NCBI RefSeq assembly: GCF_001667735.1
Contig: NZ_LZJN01000106.1
Location: 1 to 64,000, forward strand
From: Mycobacterium sp. E183
Lineage (GTDB): Bacteria > Actinomycetota > Actinomycetes > Mycobacteriales > Mycobacteriaceae
Reading direction: 5' to 3'
Length of the DNA stretch: 64,000 nucleotides
Shown one piece after another: positions 9,531 through 19,500 of the stretch. A model generated the notes under the pieces. It had not been told where the DNA came from. It saw only the letters and a list, made by a program, of their open reading frames with translations, and made no database searches. Both the position numbers and the translations under genes were made by a program. How positions within the stretch are numbered: the stretch's first letter is position 1; each line of letters starts with the position of its first letter.

Positions 9531-10301
9531 ATGAACCAGCTGGACGCCAAGGCCGTGGTCGTCGGCGTCAACGGCTCGAAAGCCGCGGTGAACGCCGCGA
9601 AGTGGGCGATCGACGAGGCGATCGGCCGGCAGATGCCGCTGCGCCTGGTCTATGTCATCCCCCCACGAGGGGGCCACGCCGGGTCGGGCCCCACCTCGGA
9701 ATGGGAGGTCGAACGCGGCGAAATCGCGCTGTGCGAAGCGGAGTCCGCCATCCAGAGCGAGCGCAAGGCGGTCGAGATCGAGACGGCGATCGTCTCCGGT
9801 GACCCCGCGCAGGCGTTGATCGACCAATCGCTGGACGCCGCCCTGGTGTGTGTCGGCACCGCCAGGCGGGGATGGGCGTCCGACGGGCTGTTGGGCCCGA
9901 CCGCGGCCGGCCTGGTGGCGCGCGCGCACTGCCCGGTCGCGATCATCCGCACCAATCCCGACGGGTCGCCGACGGAGCTCGGGGTGATCGCCGTCGTGCT
10001 CAACGACGAGCCCGACAACGACGAGGTGGTACACCAGGCCATGGAGGAAGGGCGCCGCCGCCACGCCACCGTCCGGCAGATCGACCGGCGGCTGAACAGC
10101 TGGGTCCGCCGCTACCCGGACGTCCACGTCCAGACCGTCGCTGCGGGCACCGGCGCCAGACCCAGCGAGAAGCCCGGTGGCACAATCGAACTCGCGGTGG
10201 TCGGCAGTGCCGATGCCGACGAGATCGCGGGGCTGGTCACCCCGAACTGTCATCCGATCGTCGGCTACCCCGACTGCTCGGTGCTCGTGGTTCGCCACTG
10301 A
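9531..10301 (+). CDS. Universal stress protein, Rv3134c/Rv2028c type
   Basis: The 256-residue protein has two USP-like halves; the first begins AVVVGVNGSKAAVNAAKWAI and ends HCPVAIIRTN, and the second (residues about 145-256) is strongly degenerate. The nucleotide motif G-2X-G-9X-G-S/T is broken here: the glycine two residues after GTA is Arg and the closing GS is GP (GTARRGWASDGLLGP), so ATP binding is doubtful. AGGAG precedes the ATG. It sits at the position of Rv2028c after pfkB and 1 bp before a second USP. It probably acts as a stress sensor or adaptor; no enzymatic role is shown. Confidence 0.88.
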   Translation: MNQLDAKAVVVGVNGSKAAVNAAKWAIDEAIGRQMPLRLVYVIPPRGGHAGSGPTSEWEVERGEIALCEAESAIQSERKAVEIETAIVSGDPAQALIDQSLDAALVCVGTARRGWASDGLLGPTAAGLVARAHCPVAIIRTNPDGSPTELGVIAVVLNDEPDNDEVVHQAMEEGRRRHATVRQIDRRLNSWVRRYPDVHVQTVAAGTGARPSEKPGGTIELAVVGSADADEIAGLVTPNCHPIVGYPDCSVLVVRH

Positions 10302-10302
10302 G

Positions 10303-11127
10303 ATGACGGAGACCGCCCGAACCGAGTCGGTCGTCGCCGGTATCGATGGTTCCAAGGCGGCGATCCGCGCGGCGCTGTGGGCGGTCGACGAGGCGGTGAG
10401 TCGTGACGTTCCGCTGCGTCTGCTCTACGCGACCGAGGCCGAAGGCGGCGAACAAACGGCGGAGCTCGCGGTCGGCCAGGCGGTCAGCGCGATCCGCGCC
10501 GCGGGCAGGCCGGTGGCGATCGAGACGGAAATCGTCCACGGACCCGCGGTCGGGTCGCTGATTCGTTCGTCGGCGTCGGCGGTGATGGTCTGCGTGGGAG
10601 CCGTCGGGCTGCGCCACTTTCAACCGGGCCGGGTCGGCTCCACCGCCGCGGCGCTGGCCGTCTCGGCGCACTGCCCGGTGGCGATCGTCCGCGGCCGCGA
10701 CGACCACCACCGGCAATCCGGAGGAAAGGCGGTCGTCGAGATCGACGGGTCCCCGGACTCGGTGCTGCTGGACGCGGCCGTCGACGAGGCGCTGTTGCGT
10801 GGCGCCGCGCTCCAGGCGGTCGTCTCGCGGCGCACCGCGCAGAGCGAGCATGGCGTGTGGGGCAGCGAGGCCGATCGGCGGGCGCTCGCCGACCTCGATC
10901 GCCGGCTCGCCCGCTGGAAGCGAAGCCATCCGCAGCTGCGTGTCGAATCCGTGGCGATCCACGCCGGACTGCTCGAATACCTCGCCGCCCCGGACGGGCC
11001 GGTGGGGTTGGTGATCGTCGGCGCCCACAACCGTCGGCACGTGGCCGAACTCGTCGGACCGGTCGGCAGCTCGGTGATGCAGGACGCCCGGTGTTCGCTG
11101 TTGGTGGTGAATCAGCAACATTTGTGA
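10303..11127 (+). CDS. Universal stress protein upstream of devR (Rv3134c-like)
   Basis: The 274-residue USP begins VVAGIDGSKAAIRAALWAVD and keeps the nucleotide motif GAVGLRHFQPGRVGS (G-2X-G-9X-G-S) in its first half; the second half lacks it. In M. tuberculosis Rv3134c is the USP co-transcribed with devR-devS, and the present order is the same, so this is its positional and sequence counterpart. Its ATG begins 1 base after the preceding USP stop, indicating translational coupling. devR starts 58 bp downstream. It may modulate the DevRS system or act as an ATP-binding stress factor; this is inference from context. Confidence 0.9.
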   Translation: MTETARTESVVAGIDGSKAAIRAALWAVDEAVSRDVPLRLLYATEAEGGEQTAELAVGQAVSAIRAAGRPVAIETEIVHGPAVGSLIRSSASAVMVCVGAVGLRHFQPGRVGSTAAALAVSAHCPVAIVRGRDDHHRQSGGKAVVEIDGSPDSVLLDAAVDEALLRGAALQAVVSRRTAQSEHGVWGSEADRRALADLDRRLARWKRSHPQLRVESVAIHAGLLEYLAAPDGPVGLVIVGAHNRRHVAELVGPVGSSVMQDARCSLLVVNQQHL

Positions 11128-11185
11128 ACTCGGACGATGATGGATGTGTGATATTGAGGTCATACGACCATCGGAAGGGTTCTTA

Positions 11186-11857
11186 ATGGTCAAGGTTTTC
11201 CTGGTCGACGACCACGAGGTCGTCCGGCGCGGTCTCGCCGACCTCCTGGCGTCGGACCCCGAGCTCGAAATCGTCGGCGAGGCGGGTTCCGTCTCCGAGG
11301 CGAAGGCGCGTATCCCGGCGCTGCAGCCCGACGTCGCCGTGCTCGACGTGCGGCTTCCCGACGGCAACGGCATCGAGCTGTGCCGGGACCTGGTGTCCGA
11401 TCACCCCGACCTGCGGTGCCTGATGTTGACGTCCTTCACCTCCGACGAGGCGATGCTGGAGGCCATTCTGGCCGGCGCCAGCGGCTATGTGGTCAAGGAC
11501 ATCAAGGGCATGGAGTTGGCCCACGCCATCAAGGAGGTGGGCGCGGGCAAGTCGCTGCTGGACAACCGCGCCGCGGCCGCGCTGATGGCGAAGCTTCGCG
11601 GCGCGGCCGAACGCGAAGACCCGCTGTCCGGCCTCACCGAGCAGGAGCGAACGCTGCTGGGGCTGCTCAGCGAGGGCCTCACCAACAGGCAGATCGCCGC
11701 ACGGATGTTCCTCGCCGAGAAGACGGTGAAGAACTACGTGTCGCGGCTCCTCGCCAAACTCGGCATGGAGCGCCGGACCCAGGCGGCGGTGTTCGCGTCG
11801 AAGCTGGATCAACGGCCCGGCCATTCCCAACCGCCAGCGGACGCGCCTGCCGACTAG
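11186..11857 (+). CDS. devR: Dormancy response regulator DevR/DosR
   Basis: The 223-residue NarL/LuxR-type regulator activates the hypoxia, NO and CO regulon. The receiver domain has D8, D9, the phosphoacceptor D54, T82 and K104, the same numbering as M. tuberculosis DevR. The C-terminal LuxR helix-turn-helix ([20 protein letters not shown], then [15 protein letters not shown]) keeps the DNA-contact residues K179, K182 and N183, so the target should be the standard DosR box. The ATG at 11186 (MVKVFLVDD) follows GGAAGGG; a longer frame upstream is not supported by the family. It lies between its USP and devS, in the classical order. Confidence 0.96.
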   Translation: MVKVFLVDDHEVVRRGLADLLASDPELEIVGEAGSVSEAKARIPALQPDVAVLDVRLPDGNGIELCRDLVSDHPDLRCLMLTSFTSDEAMLEAILAGASGYVVKDIKGMELAHAIKEVGAGKSLLDNRAAAALMAKLRGAAEREDPLSGLTEQERTLLGLLSEGLTNRQIAARMFLAEKTVKNYVSRLLAKLGMERRTQAAVFASKLDQRPGHSQPPADAPAD

Positions 11858-11978
11858 CCGGCAACCGCAACACGTCACGTCATCGACGGGAACTCTTCGC
11901 TTGGGCGCTTGACAAATTGCGACTACGCTGATTTTGCCATCTGACATTGAGCAAAAGTGTCGTGGAGGTTTTGACGGG

Positions 11979-13691
11979 TTGAGGAGCGACGACGGCGGCT
12001 CGGCATTCGCCGGACTCGGCCAGCGCGGGCTGGTCGGGAGGATGCACGAGCAGCTCGACGAGTTGCTGGCCGCCCGCGACCAGATGGAGCAGTTGCTCCG
12101 CGTCATCGTCGAGATCGGTGCGGGCCTCGACCTCGACGCCACGCTGCACCGGATCATCGGCGCCGCCCGCAAGCTGACCTCGGCCCCCTACGGCGCGCTG
12201 GCCATCCGTGACCTCGAAGGAAACTTGCTGCGCTTCGTCCACGAGGGCATGGACGCCGACACGGCCTCCCGCATCGGTCACCTGCCGTTCGGCAAGGGCC
12301 TGCTCAGCCTGTCGCTGCTGGACACGCCGGCCCTGCGGATGACTGATCTGACCGCCCATCCGGCCGCCGTCGGGTTCCCCGAACACCATCCTCCGATGCG
12401 CGCCTTCCTCGCGGTGCCGATCACCATCCGGGGCAACGTGTTCGGCAACCTCTACCTCACCCACGTCGATCCGGTGCGGGTGTTCTCCGAATCCGACGAG
12501 GTGGCCGCCCGCGCGCTGGCATTCGCCGCCGCCGTCGCGATCGACAACGCGCAGGTCTTTCAACGCGAGCGGACGGCCGTCAAGTGGATGGAGGCCAGCC
12601 GTGAGATCACGACCGCCCTGCTCTCCAGCGCCGCTCCGCACCGGCGCCCGCTGCAGCTGATCGCCGAACAGGCCCGGGTCCTGACCGACGCCGAACAGGC
12701 GATCGTCCTGGTGCCCGGCGATCCCGACCTGCCCGACGACGAGGTCGACACGCTGGTGGTCTCCGCGGCCGTCGGGGTGCACGCCGACGAGGTGGTCGGC
12801 CAACGGGTGCCCGTGGACGCGTCCACCAGCGGCACCGTGTTCCGCTCGGGCGAACCGCTGATCACCGAGACGTTGCGGTACCCGATTCAGGCGTTCACCG
12901 ACGTCGGGCAGCGCCCGGCGATCCTGATGCCGCTGCGCGCCCGCGACGAGGTCGTCGGTGTCATCGCGATCGCACGTGGCGCCGACCAGCCGCCGTTCGA
13001 CGACAGCTACCTCGATCTGGTCAACGACTTCGCCACGCACGCCGCGATGGCGCTGGTGCTCGCGTCGGCCCGCGACGACGCGCGGCAGCTGAGCATCCTG
13101 GCCGAGCGCGAGCGCATCGCGCACGATTTGCACGACCACGTCATCCAGCGGCTTTTCGCCGCCGGCATGGACCTGCAGGGAACGCTCGCGCGGGCGCGCT
13201 CCCCGGAGGTCGCCGACCGGCTCAACCGCACCCTCGACGACCTGCAGACCATCATCGAGGAGATCCGCACGACGATCTTCCAGCTGAAATCCCCGATGGG
13301 TAAGAACGGCGACTTCCGGCGCCGCATCCAACAGGTGGTCGCCGATCTGACCGAGAATCGCGACGTCGTGACCACCGTGCGGATGCACGGACCGATGACC
13401 GCCGTCGGCGGAGAGCTTGCCGACCACGCCGAGGCGGTGGCCACGGAAGCCGTCAGCAACGCCCTGCGCCATTCCGGTGGATCGCGCCTGACCGTCGAGA
13501 TCAGCGTCGCCGACATGTTCGTCCTGGACATCATCGACAACGGCTCCGGCATCCCTGTCGGCAACACGCGCAGCAGCGGCCTGGGCAACATGCGGCGCCG
13601 CGCCGAACAACTCGGCGGTGCCTGCGAGATCACCGGCCCCCCGGAGGGTGGCACCCGGGTGCACTGGGTCGCCCCGCTCATCGATCAGTAA
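11979..13691 (+). CDS. devS: Oxygen/redox sensor histidine kinase DevS/DosT
   Basis: Two GAF domains are followed by a HisKA_3 dimerisation region and an HATPase. GAF-A keeps FPEHHPPMRAF, whose second His aligns with the heme ligand H149 of M. tuberculosis DosS, and 22 residues later the distal Tyr (FGNLYLT). The phosphorylated His lies in IAHDLHDHVIQRLF; the ATPase shows EAVSNALRHSG, DNGSGIP and SSGLGNM. I prefer the TTG at 11979 because GGAGG lies 10 bases before it (570 residues); the same frame is open from a TTG at 11934 (585 residues). It phosphorylates DevR. The 121-bp gap from devR holds no clear DosR box. Confidence 0.93.
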   Translation: MRSDDGGSAFAGLGQRGLVGRMHEQLDELLAARDQMEQLLRVIVEIGAGLDLDATLHRIIGAARKLTSAPYGALAIRDLEGNLLRFVHEGMDADTASRIGHLPFGKGLLSLSLLDTPALRMTDLTAHPAAVGFPEHHPPMRAFLAVPITIRGNVFGNLYLTHVDPVRVFSESDEVAARALAFAAAVAIDNAQVFQRERTAVKWMEASREITTALLSSAAPHRRPLQLIAEQARVLTDAEQAIVLVPGDPDLPDDEVDTLVVSAAVGVHADEVVGQRVPVDASTSGTVFRSGEPLITETLRYPIQAFTDVGQRPAILMPLRARDEVVGVIAIARGADQPPFDDSYLDLVNDFATHAAMALVLASARDDARQLSILAERERIAHDLHDHVIQRLFAAGMDLQGTLARARSPEVADRLNRTLDDLQTIIEEIRTTIFQLKSPMGKNGDFRRRIQQVVADLTENRDVVTTVRMHGPMTAVGGELADHAEAVATEAVSNALRHSGGSRLTVEISVADMFVLDIIDNGSGIPVGNTRSSGLGNMRRRAEQLGGACEITGPPEGGTRVHWVAPLIDQ

Positions 13692-13723
13692 CGTCGCCCC
13701 GGCGGGACCAAAGGGGGGCGGCC

Positions 13724-13743
13724 CTTGGGCCTAACGGCCCTGC
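13724..13743 (+). promoter_or_regulatory. DosR box before the GNAT-USP-SpoIIAA unit
   Basis: CTTGGGCCTAACGGCCCTGC has the core GGGCC-TAAC-GGCCC. It lies 33 bp before the GTG of the acetyltransferase gene. A half-site-like GGGACCAAAGG lies at 13704-13714, which could form the usual tandem pair. Binding is inferred from the consensus. Confidence 0.62.
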
Positions 13744-13776
13744 CCGACGGCGCCGCCCCGGACTACCGTCGGGGTC

Positions 13777-14304
13777 GTGAGTGATCGGTCGGTGGACGCG
13801 GCGGAATCTGCTCGGCTGCTCGACGGACGCCTGGTGTCGTTGCGCGCTCTGACCGTTGCCGACGCCGAGGCCGTCTTGGCGCTGCATGAGCAGCTGTCCG
13901 ACTATGACCGGTACTTCCGCTTCTTCACGCTGCAGCTGTCACCGCTGCATGAGCTCGTCGCGAAGCTGACCGGGCCCGCGGATGGTTTGTACGCGCTGGG
14001 CGCCTTCGACGCCGACCGGCTGATCGGCGTGGCGCACTGCGTCGTCGTCGACGATCCGCAGGTGGCCGAGGTGGCGATTGTGGTTGCGCACCAGGATCAT
14101 TCGGTGGGCGTGGGCACCACCTTGCTCAAGCACCTGGCCCCGATCGCTCGGGCGCATGGCATCGATCGGTTCGTCGCCGACGTCCTCGAAGAGAACCACC
14201 CGATGCTCACGGTCTTCTTCGATCTCGGCTGGCCTTGCCGGCCAATCGATCACGGCTCGGTTCGCCATCTCGAGATCGAGCTGCCCGAATTCGACGGCGT
14301 GTAG
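13777..14304 (+). CDS. GNAT-family N-acetyltransferase
   Basis: The 175-residue protein has the GNAT fold: AEVAIVVAHQDHSVGVGTTL corresponds to the acetyl-CoA loop (R/Q-x-x-G-x-G/A, here HSVGVG), followed by LLKHLAPIARAHGIDRFVADVL and NHPMLTVFFDLGW. Related mycobacterial proteins act as protein lysine acetyltransferases, sometimes with a cNMP domain, which is absent here. The GTG start is 33 bp after a DosR-like box, and the next USP gene begins 12 bases after its stop. The substrate is unknown; a link to acetyl-CoA synthetase control is possible but unproven. Confidence 0.82.
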   Translation: MSDRSVDAAESARLLDGRLVSLRALTVADAEAVLALHEQLSDYDRYFRFFTLQLSPLHELVAKLTGPADGLYALGAFDADRLIGVAHCVVVDDPQVAEVAIVVAHQDHSVGVGTTLLKHLAPIARAHGIDRFVADVLEENHPMLTVFFDLGWPCRPIDHGSVRHLEIELPEFDGV

Positions 14305-14316
14305 AGGAGCAGAACA

Positions 14317-15195
14317 ATGACGCAGAGCGCGACGAAATACGGCGTACTGGTGTGTGTCGACGGGTCGGCGGCATCCGACGCCGCCGTGGCCTGGGGGACG
14401 CGGGAGGCCCTCATGCGTGATCTGCCCATCACGCTGGTGCACGCGGTTCCCCCCGTCGTGGTCGGATGGCCGGTGGGCCAGCTGTACGCGGACATGCCCG
14501 AATGGCAGCACGACAGCGCCCAGCACGTCATCGACCAGGCCCGCAAGACGCTCAACGCCAGCGTCGGCGACTCCGCGCCGCCCGAAATCCACACGGAGAC
14601 CAGGTATTCAGCCATCGTTCCGGCACTTGTTGAGGCCTCCAAGGATGCCCGGATGATCGTCGCCGGAAGCCAGGGGCTGGGCGCGGTGGGTCGCCTGCTG
14701 TTGGGCTCGGTGACCACGGGACTCGTGCACTACGCCCACTGCCCGGTCGCGGTGATTCACTCCGCCGAAGGGTCGGCGCCCGATCCGGCCGCGCCCGTGG
14801 TGCTCGGCATCGACGGCTCCCCGGCGTCGGAGGACGCGACCACGCTGGCCTTCGACGAGGCCTCCCGCAGGCGGGTCGGCCTGGTGGCCGTGCACGTCTG
14901 GAGCGACGTGGGGGTGTTCCCCATCCTCGGCATGGACTGGCGCGACCGCGAGATCCAGGCGGCCGAAACCCTCGCCGAACGCCTGGCCGGCTGGCACGAG
15001 CGGTATCCCGACGTGCGAGTCGAACGGAAACTGTTCTGCGACAAGCCGTCCGAGTGGTTGCTCAAGGAATCCGAACGCGCCCAGCTGGTGGTGGTCGGTA
15101 GCCGCGGCCGTGGCGGATTCCCCGGAATGTTGCTCGGCTCGGTGAGTTCGGCCGTCGCGCAGTCGGCTCGGGTGCCCGTGTTGGTTGTCCGTTGA
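14317..15195 (+). CDS. Tandem-domain universal stress protein (Rv2623 type)
   Basis: The 292-residue protein has two complete USP domains. Each keeps the ATP-binding motif G-2X-G-9[18 protein letters not shown] in the first and GSRGRGGFPGMLLGS in the second; each starts with a V/GxD-GS segment (VCVDGSAASDAAVAWG and [12 protein letters not shown]). M. tuberculosis Rv2623 of this type binds ATP and slows growth. AGGAG precedes the ATG. It is the middle gene of a GNAT-USP-SpoIIAA set driven by the box at 13724. Confidence 0.92.
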   Translation: MTQSATKYGVLVCVDGSAASDAAVAWGTREALMRDLPITLVHAVPPVVVGWPVGQLYADMPEWQHDSAQHVIDQARKTLNASVGDSAPPEIHTETRYSAIVPALVEASKDARMIVAGSQGLGAVGRLLLGSVTTGLVHYAHCPVAVIHSAEGSAPDPAAPVVLGIDGSPASEDATTLAFDEASRRRVGLVAVHVWSDVGVFPILGMDWRDREIQAAETLAERLAGWHERYPDVRVERKLFCDKPSEWLLKESERAQLVVVGSRGRGGFPGMLLGSVSSAVAQSARVPVLVVR

Positions 15196-15229
15196 GAAGA
15201 AGAACCTTGCGCGTGAGGGAGGCTCGTAA

Positions 15230-15598
15230 ATGATCGAACTGTTGCCGAACATGCCGGAGAAAGTGATCGGCATCCGGGTGTCGGGCCGGCTGCGCGGCGA
15301 CGAGCTGCGTGACTTCAAGCCCCGGATCGAGCGGGTGCTTGAGACCGGCGAGGTCCGCATCGTCGAGGTGATCGCGCCCGATTACGAGGGATTCGGGCCG
15401 GGCGGATTCCTCGAGGACCTCAAGCTGGGCTTGGGCACCGTGCTGCCGCACCACGCGGCGTTCAAGCGGATCGCGGTGGTCTCCGACAAGGACTGGGTCG
15501 CCCATGTCCTGCACGCCGTCGCGTGGCTGGTCCCCGGCGAGTTCGCCATCTTCTCATCCGACGAGCTCGACAGCGCCACCGAATGGGCGGCCGGGTAG
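15230..15598 (+). CDS. SpoIIAA-like (STAS/SEC14-type) small protein
   Basis: The 122-residue protein fits the SpoIIAA-like family: a start such as MIELLPNMPEKVIGIRVSGR, a core LKLGLGTVLPHHAAFKRIAV and the closing segment VPGEFAIFSSDELDSATEW. These domains bind hydrophobic ligands or act in partner-switch complexes; the conserved phosphorylated serine of true SpoIIAA is not evident. GGGAGG precedes the ATG. It is the last gene of its unit and ends 7 bp from a convergent USP gene, without an obvious hairpin between them. Confidence 0.8.
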   Translation: MIELLPNMPEKVIGIRVSGRLRGDELRDFKPRIERVLETGEVRIVEVIAPDYEGFGPGGFLEDLKLGLGTVLPHHAAFKRIAVVSDKDWVAHVLHAVAWLVPGEFAIFSSDELDSATEWAAG

Positions 15599-15605
15599 CT
15601 CGCCG

Positions 15606-16400
15606 TCAGTCACGCACGACGAGCACCGAACACCCCGCGTTTCCGCTCGGGTGCGCGGTGATCGGTCCCACGATCCGGGCGACCTTGTCCGCGTCCTCGC
15701 CGCCCACCACCGCGAGCTGAACCGGCTCGGTTGTGTGCGTGAGGAATTCGGCCGCGCCGCGCCTGGCCGCGGCGGGCTGGACGTGCACCTCGCGGTGCTG
15801 CGCCACCCAGGGGCCGAGCCGCTGCTCGAGCTGGCTGTAGGGGATCTCGCCGAGGCCCCACCGCCAGACGCCCATCGCCAGGATCGGCGCCTCACGCAGG
15901 CGGGCCTCGCGGAAGCCGTGTTCGAGCACGGCGTCGTTGCCGGCCGATTCCCCGACGGCGACGGCGACGAATCCGTCATCCGGCTCGGCGCCACGGCTGC
16001 GGATCACGGCCACCGGGCAGCGCGCCTTGTGCGCCAGGGTTTCCGCGGTCGAGCCCAGGACCTTACGCGCCACCCAGCCCGTGCCGACAGAACCCACGCA
16101 AACCATTGCGGCACTGCGTGATTCGTCGATCAGCGCGTCCTCGGATGAGCCGCGCACGATGTCGCACTCGATCTTCACCTGCTGACCCGTGGCCTGAAGC
16201 GCCGCATCGGCGGCGCGCAGCGCGGTTTGGGCGTATTGGATGTCCAGGCTGTCGTCGCCGGCGTTCCGCCGGGGGACGGCGTGAATCAGCCGGAGCGGGA
16301 CGTCACGGCTGACGGCCTCGGCGGCGGCCCACTTGGCCGCATTGATCGCGGCGTCCGAGCCGTCGATACCCACCACGATCCGCTGCTGCGGATTGTTCAT
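15606..16400 (-). CDS. Universal stress protein, Rv3134c type
   Basis: The 264-residue protein starts [20 protein letters not shown] after GGAGGACGCG, a good ribosome site; the frame upstream of this ATG is not needed. The first domain keeps the nucleotide motif GSVGTGWVARKVLGS, while the second half is shortened and ends STAHPSGN-type sequence followed by CSVLVVRD. It is more like the USP at 10303 than the tandem type at 14317. A DosR-like box lies 77 bp before its start. It is convergent with the SpoIIAA-like gene and is transcribed alone. Confidence 0.9.
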   Translation of the reverse strand: MNNPQQRIVVGIDGSDAAINAAKWAAAEAVSRDVPLRLIHAVPRRNAGDDSLDIQYAQTALRAADAALQATGQQVKIECDIVRGSSEDALIDESRSAAMVCVGSVGTGWVARKVLGSTAETLAHKARCPVAVIRSRGAEPDDGFVAVAVGESAGNDAVLEHGFREARLREAPILAMGVWRWGLGEIPYSQLEQRLGPWVAQHREVHVQPAAARRGAAEFLTHTTEPVQLAVVGGEDADKVARIVGPITAHPSGNAGCSVLVVRD

Positions 16401-16476
16401 CGCGTCCTCCCGGAGACTGGCCAGCGGACCCTGAAGGCCCGGCACTGGTCACGTTATGGGGGCGCGGCGCGGTTCA

Positions 16477-16496
16477 GCAGGGCCGTTCGGCCCCCG
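16477..16496 (-). promoter_or_regulatory. DosR box before the minus-strand USP
   Basis: On the minus strand the core reads GGGGCCGAACGGCCC, a near-perfect inverted repeat of the DosR type. It lies between the otsB1 stop and the USP start at 16400, so it can only serve the USP unless otsB1 reads through. Binding is inferred. Confidence 0.66.
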
Positions 16497-16520
16497 TTCG
16501 CGGGCATTGGTCACCTGACC

Positions 16521-19500
16521 TCAGGCGACCTCGACCGTGCGCCCGGGTAGCAGCTGGTGCACGCGGCCACGGCATTCCACCGTGACCGATGCGCTGTTGC
16601 CGGCCTCGGACGTCAGCTCGGCCGCCCGCCCGCTGACCCGCAGGTGCAGCCGTTCGCCGCGATAGACGAACGGAAACTCGATCGGATCCAGCGCCTTCGG
16701 CCACTGCGGGCTCAGGATCAACCGGTCGTCGCGGGTCTCCAGTCCGGTGAAACACCGTTGCAGCAGATCGATGCTGCCGGCCATCGCGGCCAGGTGGATA
16801 CCCTCCGCCGTGGTGCCGCCCTGGATGTCGACGATGTCGGACGCGAGCACCTGCACGAAGTACTTCATGGCGTGGTGCCGGTTGGCGCGGGTGAGCACCC
16901 ATGAATGGACCAGGGCGCTCAGCGTCGATCCCTCGGAGGTGCGCGCGAGGTAGTAGTCCACCGTCTCAGGGATCCGCTCCGGCGCGAAGCGGTAGCCGAG
17001 CCGGCCCAACAGAGCCAGCAACTCGTCCGACGACAGCAGGTAGAACAGCATCAACACGTCGGCCTGCTTGGACGCCTTGTAGTTGTTCACACTGTCGTTC
17101 TCGGCCTCCAGGATGCGGTCGAGCCGCTGGATGTTGCCGTAGCGCTGCCGGTATTGGTCCCAATCCAGTTCCGCCAGTTGCGAATAGCCCTCGAACTGGC
17201 TGATCACGTTGTCGTGGAACGGAACGAACATGCGCCGCGTCACGTGCTCCCACCGGCCGAGCTCTTCGCTCGTCAGGTCGATCTTGCCGACGAGGTCCAG
17301 GCGGTCCCGCAGCGGGAGCAGGTCCAAGGCGTCCATCGCCCGCAGGATGGTCCAGACCGCCATCACGTTGGTGTATGCGTTGTTGTCGATCCCGTCGTAT
17401 TCCTTGCCCGGATAACCCGAATGGAACTCGTCGGGGCCGACGATGCCCTTGATCGTGTAGCGGCCGCGCGTCTCGTCGAAGCTGGCGAGCCCGACCCAGA
17501 AACGCGCGATCTCCACCAGCATCTCGGCGCCGTAGTCGACGAGAAACTGCCGGTCTCCGGTCACCTGGTAGTGCTGCCAGGTGTTGTAGGCGATGGCCAG
17601 ACCCACGTGGTGCGCCCGGGCGCTGGCATCCGGATTCCAGCGGCCGGACTCCGGGTTCAGGTGCACCTCCTGGCTCACCTCGCGTCCGTCGCTGCCCGAC
17701 TGCCAGGGGTACATCGCACCCAGATAACCGGCCCGGTGTGCCGCCCGGCGGGCCTCCGGAAGGCGCCGATAACGGTAAATCAGCAGCGAGCGTGCCACAT
17801 TGGGCATGCGCACGCTCAGCACCGGGGAGACGAACAGCGAGTCCCAGAACACGTGTCCGCGGTAGGCCTCGCCGTGCAGGCCCCTGGCCGGCACACCGGC
17901 GTCGAGTTCGGCGGTGTGTGGCGAGAGCGTCTGCAGCAGGTGCACCAGGTGCAACCGCAGGATCCGCAGCGCGTCGGCGCCGTCGGTCAGGCCGATCGCG
18001 CATTGTTCCCACAACAGGTCCCAGGCGCGGGCGTGCTGACGATGCAGCTCGGCATACCGGCCGGCGGCATCGAGATGTAGCTGCGCGGTGCTCGCCGGCT
18101 CCGATATCGCGTTGTCCCGGCCGGTGAAGACGGCCGCGATCTTTTCGCAGGTGACCGATTGACCCTCGGCCAGCGCCACCTGGATGTCGTGGCCGCCACG
18201 GTCGGGCTCGGCCACGACCTTGTACTGGGCGACGGCTCGGGCGTCATCGCACCACACGGTGGTGCGAGCGGCCACCGCGATGGCGATGCGAGACTGCGAC
18301 GTCTCGGTCCGCAAGATCACCGATTCGTCGGCGAATTCGTCGATAGCCGGTGACGTGAGGTGTCTGCTCGACAGCGAACGGTAGCGCTCGACCATGGTGT
18401 TGCCCACGCCGCCGTCCAGCAGGGACCGGAACTCGACGGTGCCCGACCAGTTCTCCGCGACGACCGTCGTCTGCAGGGCGAGCAGATGCGGCTCGTGCAT
18501 GGATGCGAACCGCTGTTGGGTCATTCTCGTGATCTGGCCCGCACCGTCGGAGAATCGCAGCGTGCGCGTCAGCGTCGCGTGCCGCAGGTCGAATGTCTGC
18601 CGGTAGGACAACAATTCGGTGTCGTCGATGTGAAACCACGGCCCGCCGTTGATCCGGAAGGTCAACGGCAACCAGTTGGGCAGATTGACCAGGCTTTCGT
18701 TCTCGATCGTCCGGCCGGCGACCCGATCGGCCAGCGTGTTGTAAACCCCGGCCGCATACGTCCCCGGGTAGTGCGCCGCGCTTGCGGTGGCCTCCGGGGC
18801 GCAGCCGCGGCTGGCGACGTAGCCGTTGCCGACGGTGCACAGCGTTTCGCGCAGCCGCTCGTAGGTGGGGTCGTAACCCTCATAGACCAGTTCCCACGCG
18901 TCGTTGGGTGCGGCGGCGGCCTCGTGCAGATCGTCGGCCAGCCGCCGGACGAAGTCGCGGACGGCGAACGGATCGGCCAGGCTGACGAACGCGGCCGATG
19001 GGCGATCCCCATCCTCGTTGTGCCGCACCACAATTCCGACTCCGTCGAATTGGACCGCATCGAAGGCGTCCTCGTCGGTGATGTCGTCGCCTACGTAGAT
19101 CGGCAACACCGCATCGCCGCCGGTTCCCTGGATTTGTTCGAGGATCCAGTTGAGCGTCGTGCCCTTGTCCCAGTCGAGGCTGGGGCGCAGTTCGATGACC
19201 CTGCGACCCATCGTGATCCGCAGGCATTCGGATCGCGCGAGCTTGCGTACCGCCGCGATCACCCCATCGACCCGTTCGGAGTCGACGTGGCGGTAGTGGA
19301 CCGCGACCGCAAACCTCTTGCGCTCCAAATGGATTCCCGGGACACCGGCGAGCAGCTCCGTCAACCGGTCGGCCGCACGCGCCAGCGCGTCGATGGCGCC
19401 GAGGGCGTCGGCGTTGTCGTGGTGGGTCCCGTCCGGTGCGACGAGCTCGAAACCGTGGCTGCCCGCGTACCAGATCCCGTCGACGCGCACGCGGTCGCGA

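Noticed and set aside
11909-11940. TTGACA (11909-11914) upstream of devS as a sigma-A promoter.
   Set aside because: No convincing -10 box at 16-18 bases; a GGAGG ribosome site suggests only translation start here.
11880-13664. A 594-residue open frame antisense to devS.
   Set aside because: Shadow of devS. No recognised domain, and devS has both GAF, kinase and ATPase motifs.
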